A program made the translations under genes and the position numbers. A stretch of DNA of 64,000 nucleotides, from assembly GCF_000969835.1 (NCBI RefSeq), contig NZ_KQ033912.1:1353961-1417960 (forward strand), given 5' to 3'. The DNA is from Parabacteroides goldsteinii DSM 19448 = WAL 12034 (GTDB taxonomy: Bacteria > Bacteroidota > Bacteroidia > Bacteroidales > Tannerellaceae). Shown one piece after another: positions 46,597 to 55,175 of the stretch. The notes below the pieces were generated by a model, which had not been told where the DNA came from, did not search any database, and saw nothing but the letters and a program-made list of their open reading frames with translations. Position 1 is the stretch's first letter, and the number at the start of each line of letters is the position of its first letter.

Positions 46597-46684
46597 TGTT
46601 TGCGATGCCTAAACACACCTGTTTGCCCATCACAAACAAAGGTGTTTAGGCATCGCAAACAAGCTTGTTTAGGGATCGTAAACA
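46597..46684. repeat. Array of four palindromic 19-mers at 23 bp spacing
   Basis: Units at 46597-46615, 46620-46638, 46643-46661 and 46666-46684 each have the form TGTTT-N9-AAACA, separated by 4 bases (CACC, AAGG, AGCT). The core of unit 3 is the reverse complement of unit 1. The array fills the 104 bp gap between two permease genes and could fold into one or more strong hairpins in the transcript. Confidence 0.9.
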
Positions 46685-46693
46685 ATAAAAGCA

Positions 46694-49069
46694 ATGTATA
46701 TGAAAATCATCCTACTAGCCATACGCTCACTGATGCGTTTCCGTTTATACACCGTTATTAATGTCCTTGGCTTGGCGCTAAGCCTGGCCTGTGTGATCAT
46801 TATCAGCCGGTATGTCTATAGTGAGGCGACAACAGACCATTTCAATACCCATCATGAGCGGATATATCTGAGTGTACGTCAGTGGGAAAGCGGTGAACGG
46901 ATACCTCTTTTATTTACAACAGATAATGTGGTCCTGAAAAAGAACTATATCAATCCGCTGGATATACCGGAAATAGAGAAAAGAACCTCCTTTGTCTCCC
47001 TCAGTAATGTCGAAATACAGGTAGATGAGAACAAATTCAAAGCACATGTATTGGCTACAGACACCGCTTTCCTTCAGATACTGGATTTTCCGCTGGTAGA
47101 AGGGAACCGTACACAACTGTTGGCCGACCCTAAAGGAGCCGTTATCACAAACCGATTCGCCCGGAAACTGTTCGGTAAAGAAAATCCGATCGGTAAGAAC
47201 GTCGACTATAACGGAAATATACTGACTATCCAGGGAATTATCGGAGAAACGGAGACACCCAGTTCTTTGACCTTCGACCTGTTGATATCTAAAGAACTGC
47301 AATGGCGTTGGCCGCCGGTTAATTACTTTAGTGTTGCTTTAGCCTATCCCGGTATCGATGCGGATCGCATTAACGAAAAACTCAAAGCAGAAAACCATAA
47401 AGCCGCCCAAAAAACGTTCTCTTTCCGGGTCATCCCGCTGGATAAACTATACATGGACAAAGCTGTCGACAAAGGAGTAAATACATTCCGCCAAGGAAAC
47501 CCGGACAGCCTGAAAATCCTTTCCTTCGTTGCGATCTTGCTTTTATTGATCGGACTGTTCAACTTTATCCATATCAATTCGGTCGTTATCATTAAACGAG
47601 GCCGGGAACTGGGAATGAAAAAGGTATTCGGGGCAAGACCCGCACAATTATTCATCCAGCTATACGCAGAGAATCTGGTACTGACAACTATCTCCCTTTT
47701 TCTCAGTTGGATGATTATCGAAATCACCCTACCTATACAAGAAAACCAGTTAGGTATCACTGCCACCGTCGGCTCTTCTTTCAATATGATATTAACCGTT
47801 ATTCTTTTGCTGGGACTTCCACTGATTATTACGTTATATCCATTTTTCAACTATAGCTTCCGGCAAACCATCCGTTCACTTCAGGGAGTCCCCCCCGGAA
47901 AAAACAAGATGGCTACCCGTTCGTTGTTTCTGGTCGTGCAATACGTTATCACCTGTTGCCTGATCATATCATCCATCTTCTTTATGAAGCAACTGCACTT
48001 CATGTTGCATGCAGACCTGGGATACCGGACTAAAGACATTATAAAAGCCTGGTTTATACGTCCTTCTTCAAAGATGTTCTATGGTGAAGAAGAACAGAAA
48101 CAGACTGAAAGCGTTTCCTCCGCCATACAGGAAACACTCAAAGCATCCCCTCTGTTCCAGTCGTTCTCTTATGGAGAAAGTCCGTATGAATTACCAACTG
48201 ATAACTACGATAAGGTCAGTATGCGCATCCCCGGAGGAGAATGGCAGGAGGTGCTTCATGTCAAACTATATAAAAGTTTCTTTGATTTATACCAAATACC
48301 AGTTTTCGCAGACGGCTTTCCGAAGAGCGAAAAAGAAATCCTGATGAATGAAACGGCTAAAAAATTATTCAGTAAAGGAGGAATCCCTCCTACGGAACTG
48401 GAAAAAGATTCGTATGATGGCATCAGTTCGCTTCTGGTAAAAGGTTTTACTCCCGAATTTCAGGTAGTGCATCTCTCCCAGCGTAATCTTCCCGTCATCA
48501 TGACTTTCAAAGATGTGCAGAATGAACTATACTATCCTGGGAAACTCATGGCATCCATTGTCCCCGGACGCCGACCGGAAGCGATCAAACTTCTGAAAGA
48601 ACTCCATGACAAGACTATCGGAGGAGAATTTGAATACACTTTTGTAGAAGACGAGATCAGTGCCATGTACGAAAAGGACCGGTTGGTTGCCCGGATCTAT
48701 TCCGTTTTTACCCTCGTCTCCATCTTGATCTCTTCGATGGGATTATTCAGCCTTTCCCTTTTCGACATTCAACAGCGTTACAAAGAGATAGCGATCCGCA
48801 AAGTGAACGGGGCAACGACAGGAGCCATCATGAATTTGTTATTGCGGAAATATTACAAGCTACTCGGTTTCTCTTTCCTGATAGCCACTCCTCTTTCCTG
48901 GCTGGCAATCACGAGATATCTGGAAAACTTTGCCAATAAAGCTCCGTTATCCTGGTGGATTTTCGCTATTGCTTTCCTGATCACCGCAGGTATTTCCCTG
49001 CTCACCCTGATCTGGCAAATCCGAAAAGCGGCACGGACAAACCCGGCAAAAGCTATCAAGACGGAATAA
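46694..49069 (+). CDS. Large MacB/FtsX-type ABC permease, subtype A (2 of 7)
   Basis: 791 residues with the same doubled architecture as 44184, whose product it resembles along its full length (start MKIILLAIRSLMRFRLYTVINVLGLAL after an optional MY). Coupling motifs are LGMKKVFGAR and IAIRKVNGATTGA; the end is KAARTNPAKAIKTE. The two periplasmic domains have diverged more than the membrane parts, as expected if they see different ligands or partners. It is the last gene of the first operon, and a repeat-dense 635 bp region follows. Confidence 0.9.
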   Translation: MYMKIILLAIRSLMRFRLYTVINVLGLALSLACVIIISRYVYSEATTDHFNTHHERIYLSVRQWESGERIPLLFTTDNVVLKKNYINPLDIPEIEKRTSFVSLSNVEIQVDENKFKAHVLATDTAFLQILDFPLVEGNRTQLLADPKGAVITNRFARKLFGKENPIGKNVDYNGNILTIQGIIGETETPSSLTFDLLISKELQWRWPPVNYFSVALAYPGIDADRINEKLKAENHKAAQKTFSFRVIPLDKLYMDKAVDKGVNTFRQGNPDSLKILSFVAILLLLIGLFNFIHINSVVIIKRGRELGMKKVFGARPAQLFIQLYAENLVLTTISLFLSWMIIEITLPIQENQLGITATVGSSFNMILTVILLLGLPLIITLYPFFNYSFRQTIRSLQGVPPGKNKMATRSLFLVVQYVITCCLIISSIFFMKQLHFMLHADLGYRTKDIIKAWFIRPSSKMFYGEEEQKQTESVSSAIQETLKASPLFQSFSYGESPYELPTDNYDKVSMRIPGGEWQEVLHVKLYKSFFDLYQIPVFADGFPKSEKEILMNETAKKLFSKGGIPPTELEKDSYDGISSLLVKGFTPEFQVVHLSQRNLPVIMTFKDVQNELYYPGKLMASIVPGRRPEAIKLLKELHDKTIGGEFEYTFVEDEISAMYEKDRLVARIYSVFTLVSILISSMGLFSLSLFDIQQRYKEIAIRKVNGATTGAIMNLLLRKYYKLLGFSFLIATPLSWLAITRYLENFANKAPLSWWIFAIAFLITAGISLLTLIWQIRKAARTNPAKAIKTE

Positions 49070-49302
49070 ATCAGGGAGACAAACAAGCACACCTATATAA
49101 TTCGGGTAAAAAGCGTTCACCATTCACCTTTCTGTCGTATATAACTAATATAATGACAATTACAATACAATATCCAGGTGAACGGTTTAGCAAAAGGGTG
49201 AATGGTTACTACAAACCCTTCACCCTGAACTACTACCAATTATCATATAACCCATTAACCCGCCAACAATAGTGTATTAACACAAAAGAAATAACCCAAT
49301 AG

Positions 49303-49384
49303 CTTAACGACCACGCCCGGTAAGCTTTTCGACCACCGTCGTTAAGCTTAACCACCTACGTCGGCAAGCTTAACGATGGCAGTC
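49303..49384. repeat. Tandem array of palindromic 22-mers
   Basis: Units at 49303, 49325, 49347 and a partial one at 49369. The consensus is CTTAACGAC-CACC-GTCGTTAAG, itself an inverted repeat. Units are joined at AAGCTT sequences. Confidence 0.75.
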
Positions 49385-49496
49385 AAAAAACGACCGGATA
49401 GTATGTTTTCCATTAGTTATATATTACTTTCCGATTAGTTCCCTATTACATGAATGATAGTAGGATATAAAGGTATAGTTCAGAATTTATCAGATG

Positions 49497-49530
49497 TGAG
49501 CTATTAGTTTATAGCTCAATTATTTCTAAT
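49497..49530. repeat. Dispersed palindromic element, short form
   Basis: TGAGCTAT-TAGTTT-ATAGCTCA (49497-49518) is a perfect hairpin. The 20 bases 49511-49530 are the exact reverse complement of 328-347. Confidence 0.55.
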
Positions 49531-49704
49531 ATGACCGCGAAAGCCTATTTCCAATTAACAAATAAAACCTCGGTAGGAAGCTAGGTGAAGGGTTCGGATA
49601 AACCATTCACCTTTCAGGCAAACCATTCACCCGATTTACAACAACACAAATAACAAATAAACAACAACTTACACCAATCAGGGTGAAGGGTGAACGATTA
49701 TTTC

Positions 49705-52581
49705 CTAAAATGTTATAGAAAACAGTGCCTCGACCTGGAACTTGCCATAATCGATCGGTTGTATCAACCGCACACCAGTTGTCAGCGGGAAGCTCATCCG
49801 GAAGACATTCCAGTCGAAGATCAGGTCGGTACCGAATGAACTTTGTGTTGTCCAGTCACGCCCTTTGGCAGCCTGGTTACGGTTCAGGTCGTAGAATAGG
49901 TTGGCACGCAGGCGGCGGATATAAGCTAGTTGCCCGAGACTGAGATCCGGTGAAAAGACAGAAAAAGCATAATCAGCCTTAAAGGCAATCTGCTGACGGG
50001 TCTGATACATGAAATTATATCCGCGAGGCTTATCTATCAAATGTTTGGGTAAATACAGGGTTTTATTGTCCACACTCTGGTATTGGTATCCCATACGCAA
50101 CATCAATCCGTGATTACGCAGGATACCCGGCCAATAAGTCGTCAGGCGTCCGGCATACAGGCTTCCGTAGTTTTCCTTATTGAAAGGAGACTGGAGATAC
50201 TGCAACCGCAACTGATATCCCCAGCGGGGCAGGATATCACGCTGGGCTTTCCGGCGGTAACTGTAAAACAATACTTCCGGCAGGATATACTGGAAATTGC
50301 TGTATGTACGGCTTTCATATTGCTGATACCTGTCGTTGGTAAAATAATAGGCAACCGCCGGTTGTATTCCCCGGATATAATGGTTGCGGGTAAGATTGAA
50401 AGGGAGGTAGACACGCGCCTCGGCCTCCAGCAAGGTACGTCTTACGGTTGCCGCCTGTGCCACTTCCTTATCCTTGTCGTTGATCACCCAGGTTACATCG
50501 AATGCTTTACCGCCATAATCGGCAGCGATATCGATGACCGGAAACCAACCTTTATAGGTAAATGATAATTTGCCATGATGTTCACCCTTATTGTAATACC
50601 ATCCAGCTTGCATGATAGCCGTGTTCAACGTGTTTTGCGAAAGGACCATAACGCCCGGTTTCACGATCGTACTCAGATCGTCAGCCCCCGTATTCATCGC
50701 TTCCGCCACATCATAATAGAAGGGGGCCCAACTATGTAACTTAAACGTATGCGCTCCTTTGCGGTAAGGACGCGGATTAAACTCGATAGGAGTCAGTTTG
50801 GCTGAATCCAGATTGAACTGCTCCTGTTCAACCAGCGAAGTAACCAGCGGAGAATGATAAGGATCGCCCAAGTCCGCCTTTTCCGCTTCCAGGCTATCCA
50901 CCGCCAAAGAACCGATACGATACCCGTCTGCCTGGTAATCCGAATAAAGCAGTTTGTCTTTACCGGGAGTAAAAGCCGGATCGAAAGCCCCGAAACGGGC
51001 AGATGTCAACCGGTAAGTGGCCGTATCCGACGGATTCAGATAATAGATATTATTGGTTCCGTTGGCTCCCGATTCAAAAAACAGTTTGCCGTTGCTCCAA
51101 AGCGGGGCGGTAATATTTACGGAAGTGGTTGCCAGCATTTCACTCCATGCACCGGTCTGCGTATCCAGTTGCAGCAGACTTATACCGGTAGCGGTTACGG
51201 CTACGGCAGTAATCGTTCCATTATCATCGTAGGTTAACTCTTTGATGAAGGCATTATCCGGAACAGTAAAATAACGCTGTTCCTTTCCCGTTGCCAGGTC
51301 GACCAGCACCAACTGGTTTTCACCGCTTACCGTAAAACGGGAAACGGCTGCCGTCCGGTTGTCCTTGTCGATAGCCGGAGCCAGATAACGCCCACGGGGA
51401 GTAAGTATCGTCACCTTTCCCGTTTCTAAATCATATTGTTTTATAACGGAATAATTTTCATGTGTCCAACGCAGGCCCGGGACAATTTCTGTCCAGTACA
51501 CCTTGTTGCCGGCCAGGTTCAAACGGCTGTTGATCGTTCCGAGATAACACAATCGCTTTTCCTTTCCGTTTGTTACCGAAACCAGCGAATTGATATCCTG
51601 CAAACCTGATTTAATGGCAATAACCGTCGAGTCGTTCACCGCCTGCGGATAACGGTAAGAAGTATATTTTCCGGGTTTCGGCGAAAGATAATCAGGAATA
51701 ACGGCAGCAGTGTCCATCTTCCTCCATTCTTTACGCAAAAAGTCGAACGTCTCATTATACAGTCCGTCAATACTTATCCCGGCATTATGTTTAAAGGCAT
51801 TGCTGAACATCGGGATCGCAAAGAAACGGTTCACATACCGGGTGGTCGTCTTATCCCATATATCCGCCCCGAAACGGTGGCGGGCAAAAGAAGTCAGGTT
51901 ATAACCCAATGCATAATAATCGCCCGTATAATCTTTATAAGAACCCAGGTACCATTTATCGAATGAGTAATTCTTTCCTTCTCCCAGCATCTGGGCACGG
52001 TAAGGCATACTGAATTCCGGCAACCGCCCTCTCCCGCCGTTCGACATGGAAGTCTCTGTTCCGACAGCATCCCCTTCCAGAAACCAGCTCGGCATGAAAA
52101 AGGCAGCAACACCCGCCGCCTGCTCACCGATTATATAGTATAAAGGTTTGAACCAGCCACGCATCACCTTGCTGGTCTGGAGGACATGCCGCGACTCGTG
52201 CAGCACCAGATGTTTGTCCCAACTCACCCCATCGAGTTTGGAGGAAGGTGTCGTGATCAGTTCCATACGGCGAGGCGCCCACGATACCAATCCGTTGGAC
52301 GACATATTAGCCGGATGGAGAATCACCGGAAATTTCTTCTGCATCCCTGTCCCGATCGTCTTCTGCAAATGCGGATAAGCATTTTCCAGATAGAGGGCGT
52401 AGTTATAAGCCATCGAATCGTTACCCTGCGGATACACCAGGTTATAATGGGGCAACTTGACAATGTTCCATTTGAACCGTGCCGGATCGGAGCCGTAATC
52501 CAGAAACTGAGCCTGCATATGAAGGCTGGCAAACAAACAAAAAGCCACTAAAAAGATATATCGTGATACGGGTATCTGCAT
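49705..52581 (-). CDS. Putative secreted zinc-peptidase-like protein with propeller and C-terminal barrel
   Basis: 958 residues from ATG 52581 (MQIPVSRYIFL), the first start with a signal peptide (ending HMQAQ). A gluzincin-like motif H128-E129-S-R-H132 is followed by E169 in SWFLEGDAVG, the expected metal ligands of a peptidase MA-like domain. The middle part (about 330-600) has TolB/WD40-like beta repeats (DPAFTPGKDKLLYSDYQADGYRIG). The last 300 residues are aromatic-rich strands ending EALFSITF, like an outer-membrane barrel. A cell-envelope protease anchored in the outer membrane is the inference; catalysis is unproven. It sits inverted between the two permease operons. Confidence 0.7.
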   Translation of the reverse strand: MQIPVSRYIFLVAFCLFASLHMQAQFLDYGSDPARFKWNIVKLPHYNLVYPQGNDSMAYNYALYLENAYPHLQKTIGTGMQKKFPVILHPANMSSNGLVSWAPRRMELITTPSSKLDGVSWDKHLVLHESRHVLQTSKVMRGWFKPLYYIIGEQAAGVAAFFMPSWFLEGDAVGTETSMSNGGRGRLPEFSMPYRAQMLGEGKNYSFDKWYLGSYKDYTGDYYALGYNLTSFARHRFGADIWDKTTTRYVNRFFAIPMFSNAFKHNAGISIDGLYNETFDFLRKEWRKMDTAAVIPDYLSPKPGKYTSYRYPQAVNDSTVIAIKSGLQDINSLVSVTNGKEKRLCYLGTINSRLNLAGNKVYWTEIVPGLRWTHENYSVIKQYDLETGKVTILTPRGRYLAPAIDKDNRTAAVSRFTVSGENQLVLVDLATGKEQRYFTVPDNAFIKELTYDDNGTITAVAVTATGISLLQLDTQTGAWSEMLATTSVNITAPLWSNGKLFFESGANGTNNIYYLNPSDTATYRLTSARFGAFDPAFTPGKDKLLYSDYQADGYRIGSLAVDSLEAEKADLGDPYHSPLVTSLVEQEQFNLDSAKLTPIEFNPRPYRKGAHTFKLHSWAPFYYDVAEAMNTGADDLSTIVKPGVMVLSQNTLNTAIMQAGWYYNKGEHHGKLSFTYKGWFPVIDIAADYGGKAFDVTWVINDKDKEVAQAATVRRTLLEAEARVYLPFNLTRNHYIRGIQPAVAYYFTNDRYQQYESRTYSNFQYILPEVLFYSYRRKAQRDILPRWGYQLRLQYLQSPFNKENYGSLYAGRLTTYWPGILRNHGLMLRMGYQYQSVDNKTLYLPKHLIDKPRGYNFMYQTRQQIAFKADYAFSVFSPDLSLGQLAYIRRLRANLFYDLNRNQAAKGRDWTTQSSFGTDLIFDWNVFRMSFPLTTGVRLIQPIDYGKFQVEALFSITF

Positions 52582-52694
52582 ACTTATAGAGTTATAAACC
52601 ACAAAACTATAAAATATAACCAATCCGCTTTACATTTTCTACGGCAAAGTAGATGGAAGGATACGTTAATTATTCCGTACCATTCGCACAACAC

Positions 52695-52722
52695 CGTGCG
52701 CAAACGAACGTAATTCGTGCGG
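52695..52722. promoter_or_regulatory. Candidate activator site upstream of the second permease operon
   Basis: Matches 41311-41338 at 23 of 28 positions. Within it ACGAA and TTCGT flank CGTAA as an inverted repeat, with CGC/GCG further out. Another inverted pair (TTCGCAC, GTGCGCAA) overlaps its left side from 52683. Confidence 0.6.
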
Positions 52723-52785
52723 ATACACACACAGTCCCCAACGCCCCACATCCGATAACAGCATAGTTACTAAGAAGTTACCCGT

Positions 52786-52802
52786 TTGGCACATCTTTTG
52801 TA
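52786..52802 (+). promoter_or_regulatory. Sigma-54 promoter of the second permease operon
   Basis: TTGGCACATCTTTTGTA has TGGCAC and TTGT with the correct spacing. The predicted start, near 52813, is 19 bases before the start codon. Confidence 0.65.
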
Positions 52803-52831
52803 TTTTTCAATATACAATTACAATTGAAACC

Positions 52832-55159
52832 ATGTTAAAACATTACCTACTGATTGCTATACGCAACCTATTAAAATACAAAACGCAATCGATCGTCAGC
52901 ATTATCGGCCTGGCGATGGGATTTACCTGTTTTGCACTGGCAACATTATGGATACGATATGAAATGACTTACGACAACTTCCGTGAAGGAGCCGAACGTA
53001 TCTTCCTTGTCAGGAACGAAGACAAAAACAGCAAAGACGGTTTATCGACAGTCACCCCCTCCCCGCTGGCGGCTTACCTGCAAGAGACATTTCCAGAGAT
53101 AGAACAGGCCGGCAATACACGGGGTGGCGATTTTGAATTCAAATATGAGGGAATTACCCATCCATCCTGTATAATAGATATGGACTCCGCCCTGATGAAA
53201 ACATTTCCGGTCCGGTTGATAAGCGGAAACACCAATTTCCTGTTACCTGATAATAAAGAAATAGCCATCACCGAAGAACTTGCCGAAAAACTATTCGGTA
53301 AAGAGAATCCGATCGGAAAAGAATTGATGATCTATAATGAGAAAAGACCGGTCTGTGCAGTCGTCCAATCATGGGGAACACATACCAATATCCCCTTTGA
53401 TATAATAGAAGCCAATCATCAATATGCATATTGGGGCGCTCTCAACTGGTCTACTTATATCAAAGTCAGGGAAGGGACAGACATCAAGGCTTTCAGCAAA
53501 AAACTATATGAACATACGATTGAACAAGATCATACGCTACTGGAACATTTAGTATTGACACCGATCACCCGGCTGCGTTACGATCATCCGATAGAGGAAG
53601 CGACCGTTAAATTCAATCATATCCTGCTGTTTGCATTATCGGGCGGCCTGGTTATCCTCTGTTCGCTGTTCAACTATCTGACATTGTTCGTCAGCCGGAT
53701 ACGAATGCGCGGAAAAGAGATTGCCTTACGTAAAGTGTGCGGCTCCTCAGACCGGCATCTGATGGGTTTATTCTCCATAGAGTATCTACTGACCTTGCTA
53801 GCCGCCATTTTCATCGGCATGTTGCTGATCGAACTGATACTACCGACTTTCCGGGAATTATCCGAAATCCATACGGCCACCAACGGAATCTACCTGGAAG
53901 CTATCCTTTATTCGCTTTTTGTGGCAGTACTGTCATTCTTTATCTCTTTATTCCCGATCCAATATTTCCGCCGCCAGTCGTTGAACGCTGCAATCAAGGG
54001 GACGGAGAAAGGGAACGGAAAGAATTATTTCCAGAAGTTCTTCCTGGTATTCCAGTTTATCATCAGTATCGGATTTATCTTCTGTACGGTCGTAATGATT
54101 AAACAGATACATTTCCTTTCACATTCCGACCGTGTCGTGGAACGGGCCGGAAGGGCATCTTTCGTATTCAGTACCAAATCGTCCGAAGCCAGTCTGCGGG
54201 AGGAACTGAAACAAATACCTATGATTACAACTATTCTCCCGGGCAATCATAATGCATTCATACCTTTCACAGGAAAACAATATATGACAACGAAGGAATG
54301 GGATGAAAAACCGGCATCAACAAATGAAATACGCCTGGAACTTATCCCCAGTGGCGAACAAATATGCAATTACTATAACCTGAAACTTCTGAGTGGTAAA
54401 ATGCTAAAGGACGACGATCAAAAGGACAAAGTGATGATCAACGAAGCAGCAGTCCGGGAGTTCGGATGGCGGGACCCGATCGGTAAATATTTCCAAAAGT
54501 TCGATTCAACCCGTTTACAGGTTATCGGTGTTATACGCGACTTCTGTAAAGAATCGCCTACCATACCGGTGAAACCGATTATGTTCACCGTTCAGGAATA
54601 CTATTATTCGATCAGTTCCAGCGGAGTGCTGCTTTTCAAATTCCATGAAGGACAATGGCCGGAATGCAAACGACGGATCGACGCGTTGATCAAAGAAAAG
54701 CACCCGGAATTTACCTTCTACAGTTTAGACAGCGCCGAAGAAGAGTATAACAAATTCCTCCAATCGGAAAATGCCCTGATCAAGTTGCTCGACTTCGTTA
54801 CGGTAGTCTGCATCCTCATCTCTGTGTTCGGTATTTTCTCCCTGGTAACCCTCAACTGCGAACAACGCCGTAGGGAAATAGCCGTCCGCAAAGTAAACGG
54901 TGCTACTGCCCGAATGATTATACGCATGTTCTTTAAGGAGTATATGTTGTTGCTTTGCCTGGCAGCATGTATCGCCTTGCCAGTCGGTTACCTCATCATG
55001 AAGCCCTGGCTGGAGAATTATGTGATACAAACAGAGATAAGCGCCTGGATTTATCCGGTTCTTTTGATCTGTCTCATATTTATTATTACCTTGTGCATAA
55101 GTTGGCGCATATGGAAAGCCGCAGGCAGGAATCCGGCAGAAGTGATTAAATCCGAATAA
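52832..55159 (+). CDS. Large MacB/FtsX-type ABC permease, subtype B (3 of 7)
   Basis: 775 residues of the same double-module plan, but subtype B: it begins MLKHYLLIAIRNLLKYKTQS followed by GLAMGFTCFALATLWIRYEMTYDNF, shared with 55176, 57496 and 63345. Coupling motifs are IALRKVCGSSD in the first half and IAVRKVNGATA in the second; the end is AAGRNPAEVIKSE. It is the first gene of an operon of at least six genes with gaps of 6-67 bases. Its sigma-54 promoter and activator site match those of the TolC operon, so the two sets of permeases are likely induced together. Confidence 0.9.
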   Translation: MLKHYLLIAIRNLLKYKTQSIVSIIGLAMGFTCFALATLWIRYEMTYDNFREGAERIFLVRNEDKNSKDGLSTVTPSPLAAYLQETFPEIEQAGNTRGGDFEFKYEGITHPSCIIDMDSALMKTFPVRLISGNTNFLLPDNKEIAITEELAEKLFGKENPIGKELMIYNEKRPVCAVVQSWGTHTNIPFDIIEANHQYAYWGALNWSTYIKVREGTDIKAFSKKLYEHTIEQDHTLLEHLVLTPITRLRYDHPIEEATVKFNHILLFALSGGLVILCSLFNYLTLFVSRIRMRGKEIALRKVCGSSDRHLMGLFSIEYLLTLLAAIFIGMLLIELILPTFRELSEIHTATNGIYLEAILYSLFVAVLSFFISLFPIQYFRRQSLNAAIKGTEKGNGKNYFQKFFLVFQFIISIGFIFCTVVMIKQIHFLSHSDRVVERAGRASFVFSTKSSEASLREELKQIPMITTILPGNHNAFIPFTGKQYMTTKEWDEKPASTNEIRLELIPSGEQICNYYNLKLLSGKMLKDDDQKDKVMINEAAVREFGWRDPIGKYFQKFDSTRLQVIGVIRDFCKESPTIPVKPIMFTVQEYYYSISSSGVLLFKFHEGQWPECKRRIDALIKEKHPEFTFYSLDSAEEEYNKFLQSENALIKLLDFVTVVCILISVFGIFSLVTLNCEQRRREIAVRKVNGATARMIIRMFFKEYMLLLCLAACIALPVGYLIMKPWLENYVIQTEISAWIYPVLLICLIFIITLCISWRIWKAAGRNPAEVIKSE

Positions 55160-55175
55160 ATTCAACGATTATATT

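Larger units (their letters stand above)
49070..49704. other. Repeat-dense intergenic region
   Basis: No gene was found. It contains several GGTGAA/TTCACC palindromes, for example AGGTGAA paired with TTCACCT around 49583-49611 and GGGTGAA with TTCACCC around 49195-49225. A 22 bp palindromic tandem array lies at 49303-49384 and a copy of the dispersed element at 49497-49530. It lies between a plus-strand operon and the 3' end of a minus-strand gene, and the stems may serve as terminators for both. Confidence 0.6.
52582..52831. other. Divergent promoter region of the second permease operon
   Basis: 250 bp between the peptidase-like gene and the permease gene 52832. It holds the activator-site copy and sigma-54 promoter described separately. 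No separate promoter for the minus-strand gene was clear. Confidence 0.5.

Noticed and set aside
46597..46684. Possible mini-CRISPR
   Set aside because: The spacing is only 4 bases, the repeats are palindromic with variable cores, and no cas gene is near; it is a palindrome array.
49303..49384. Possible CRISPR-like array
   Set aside because: The units abut directly, so there are no spacers.
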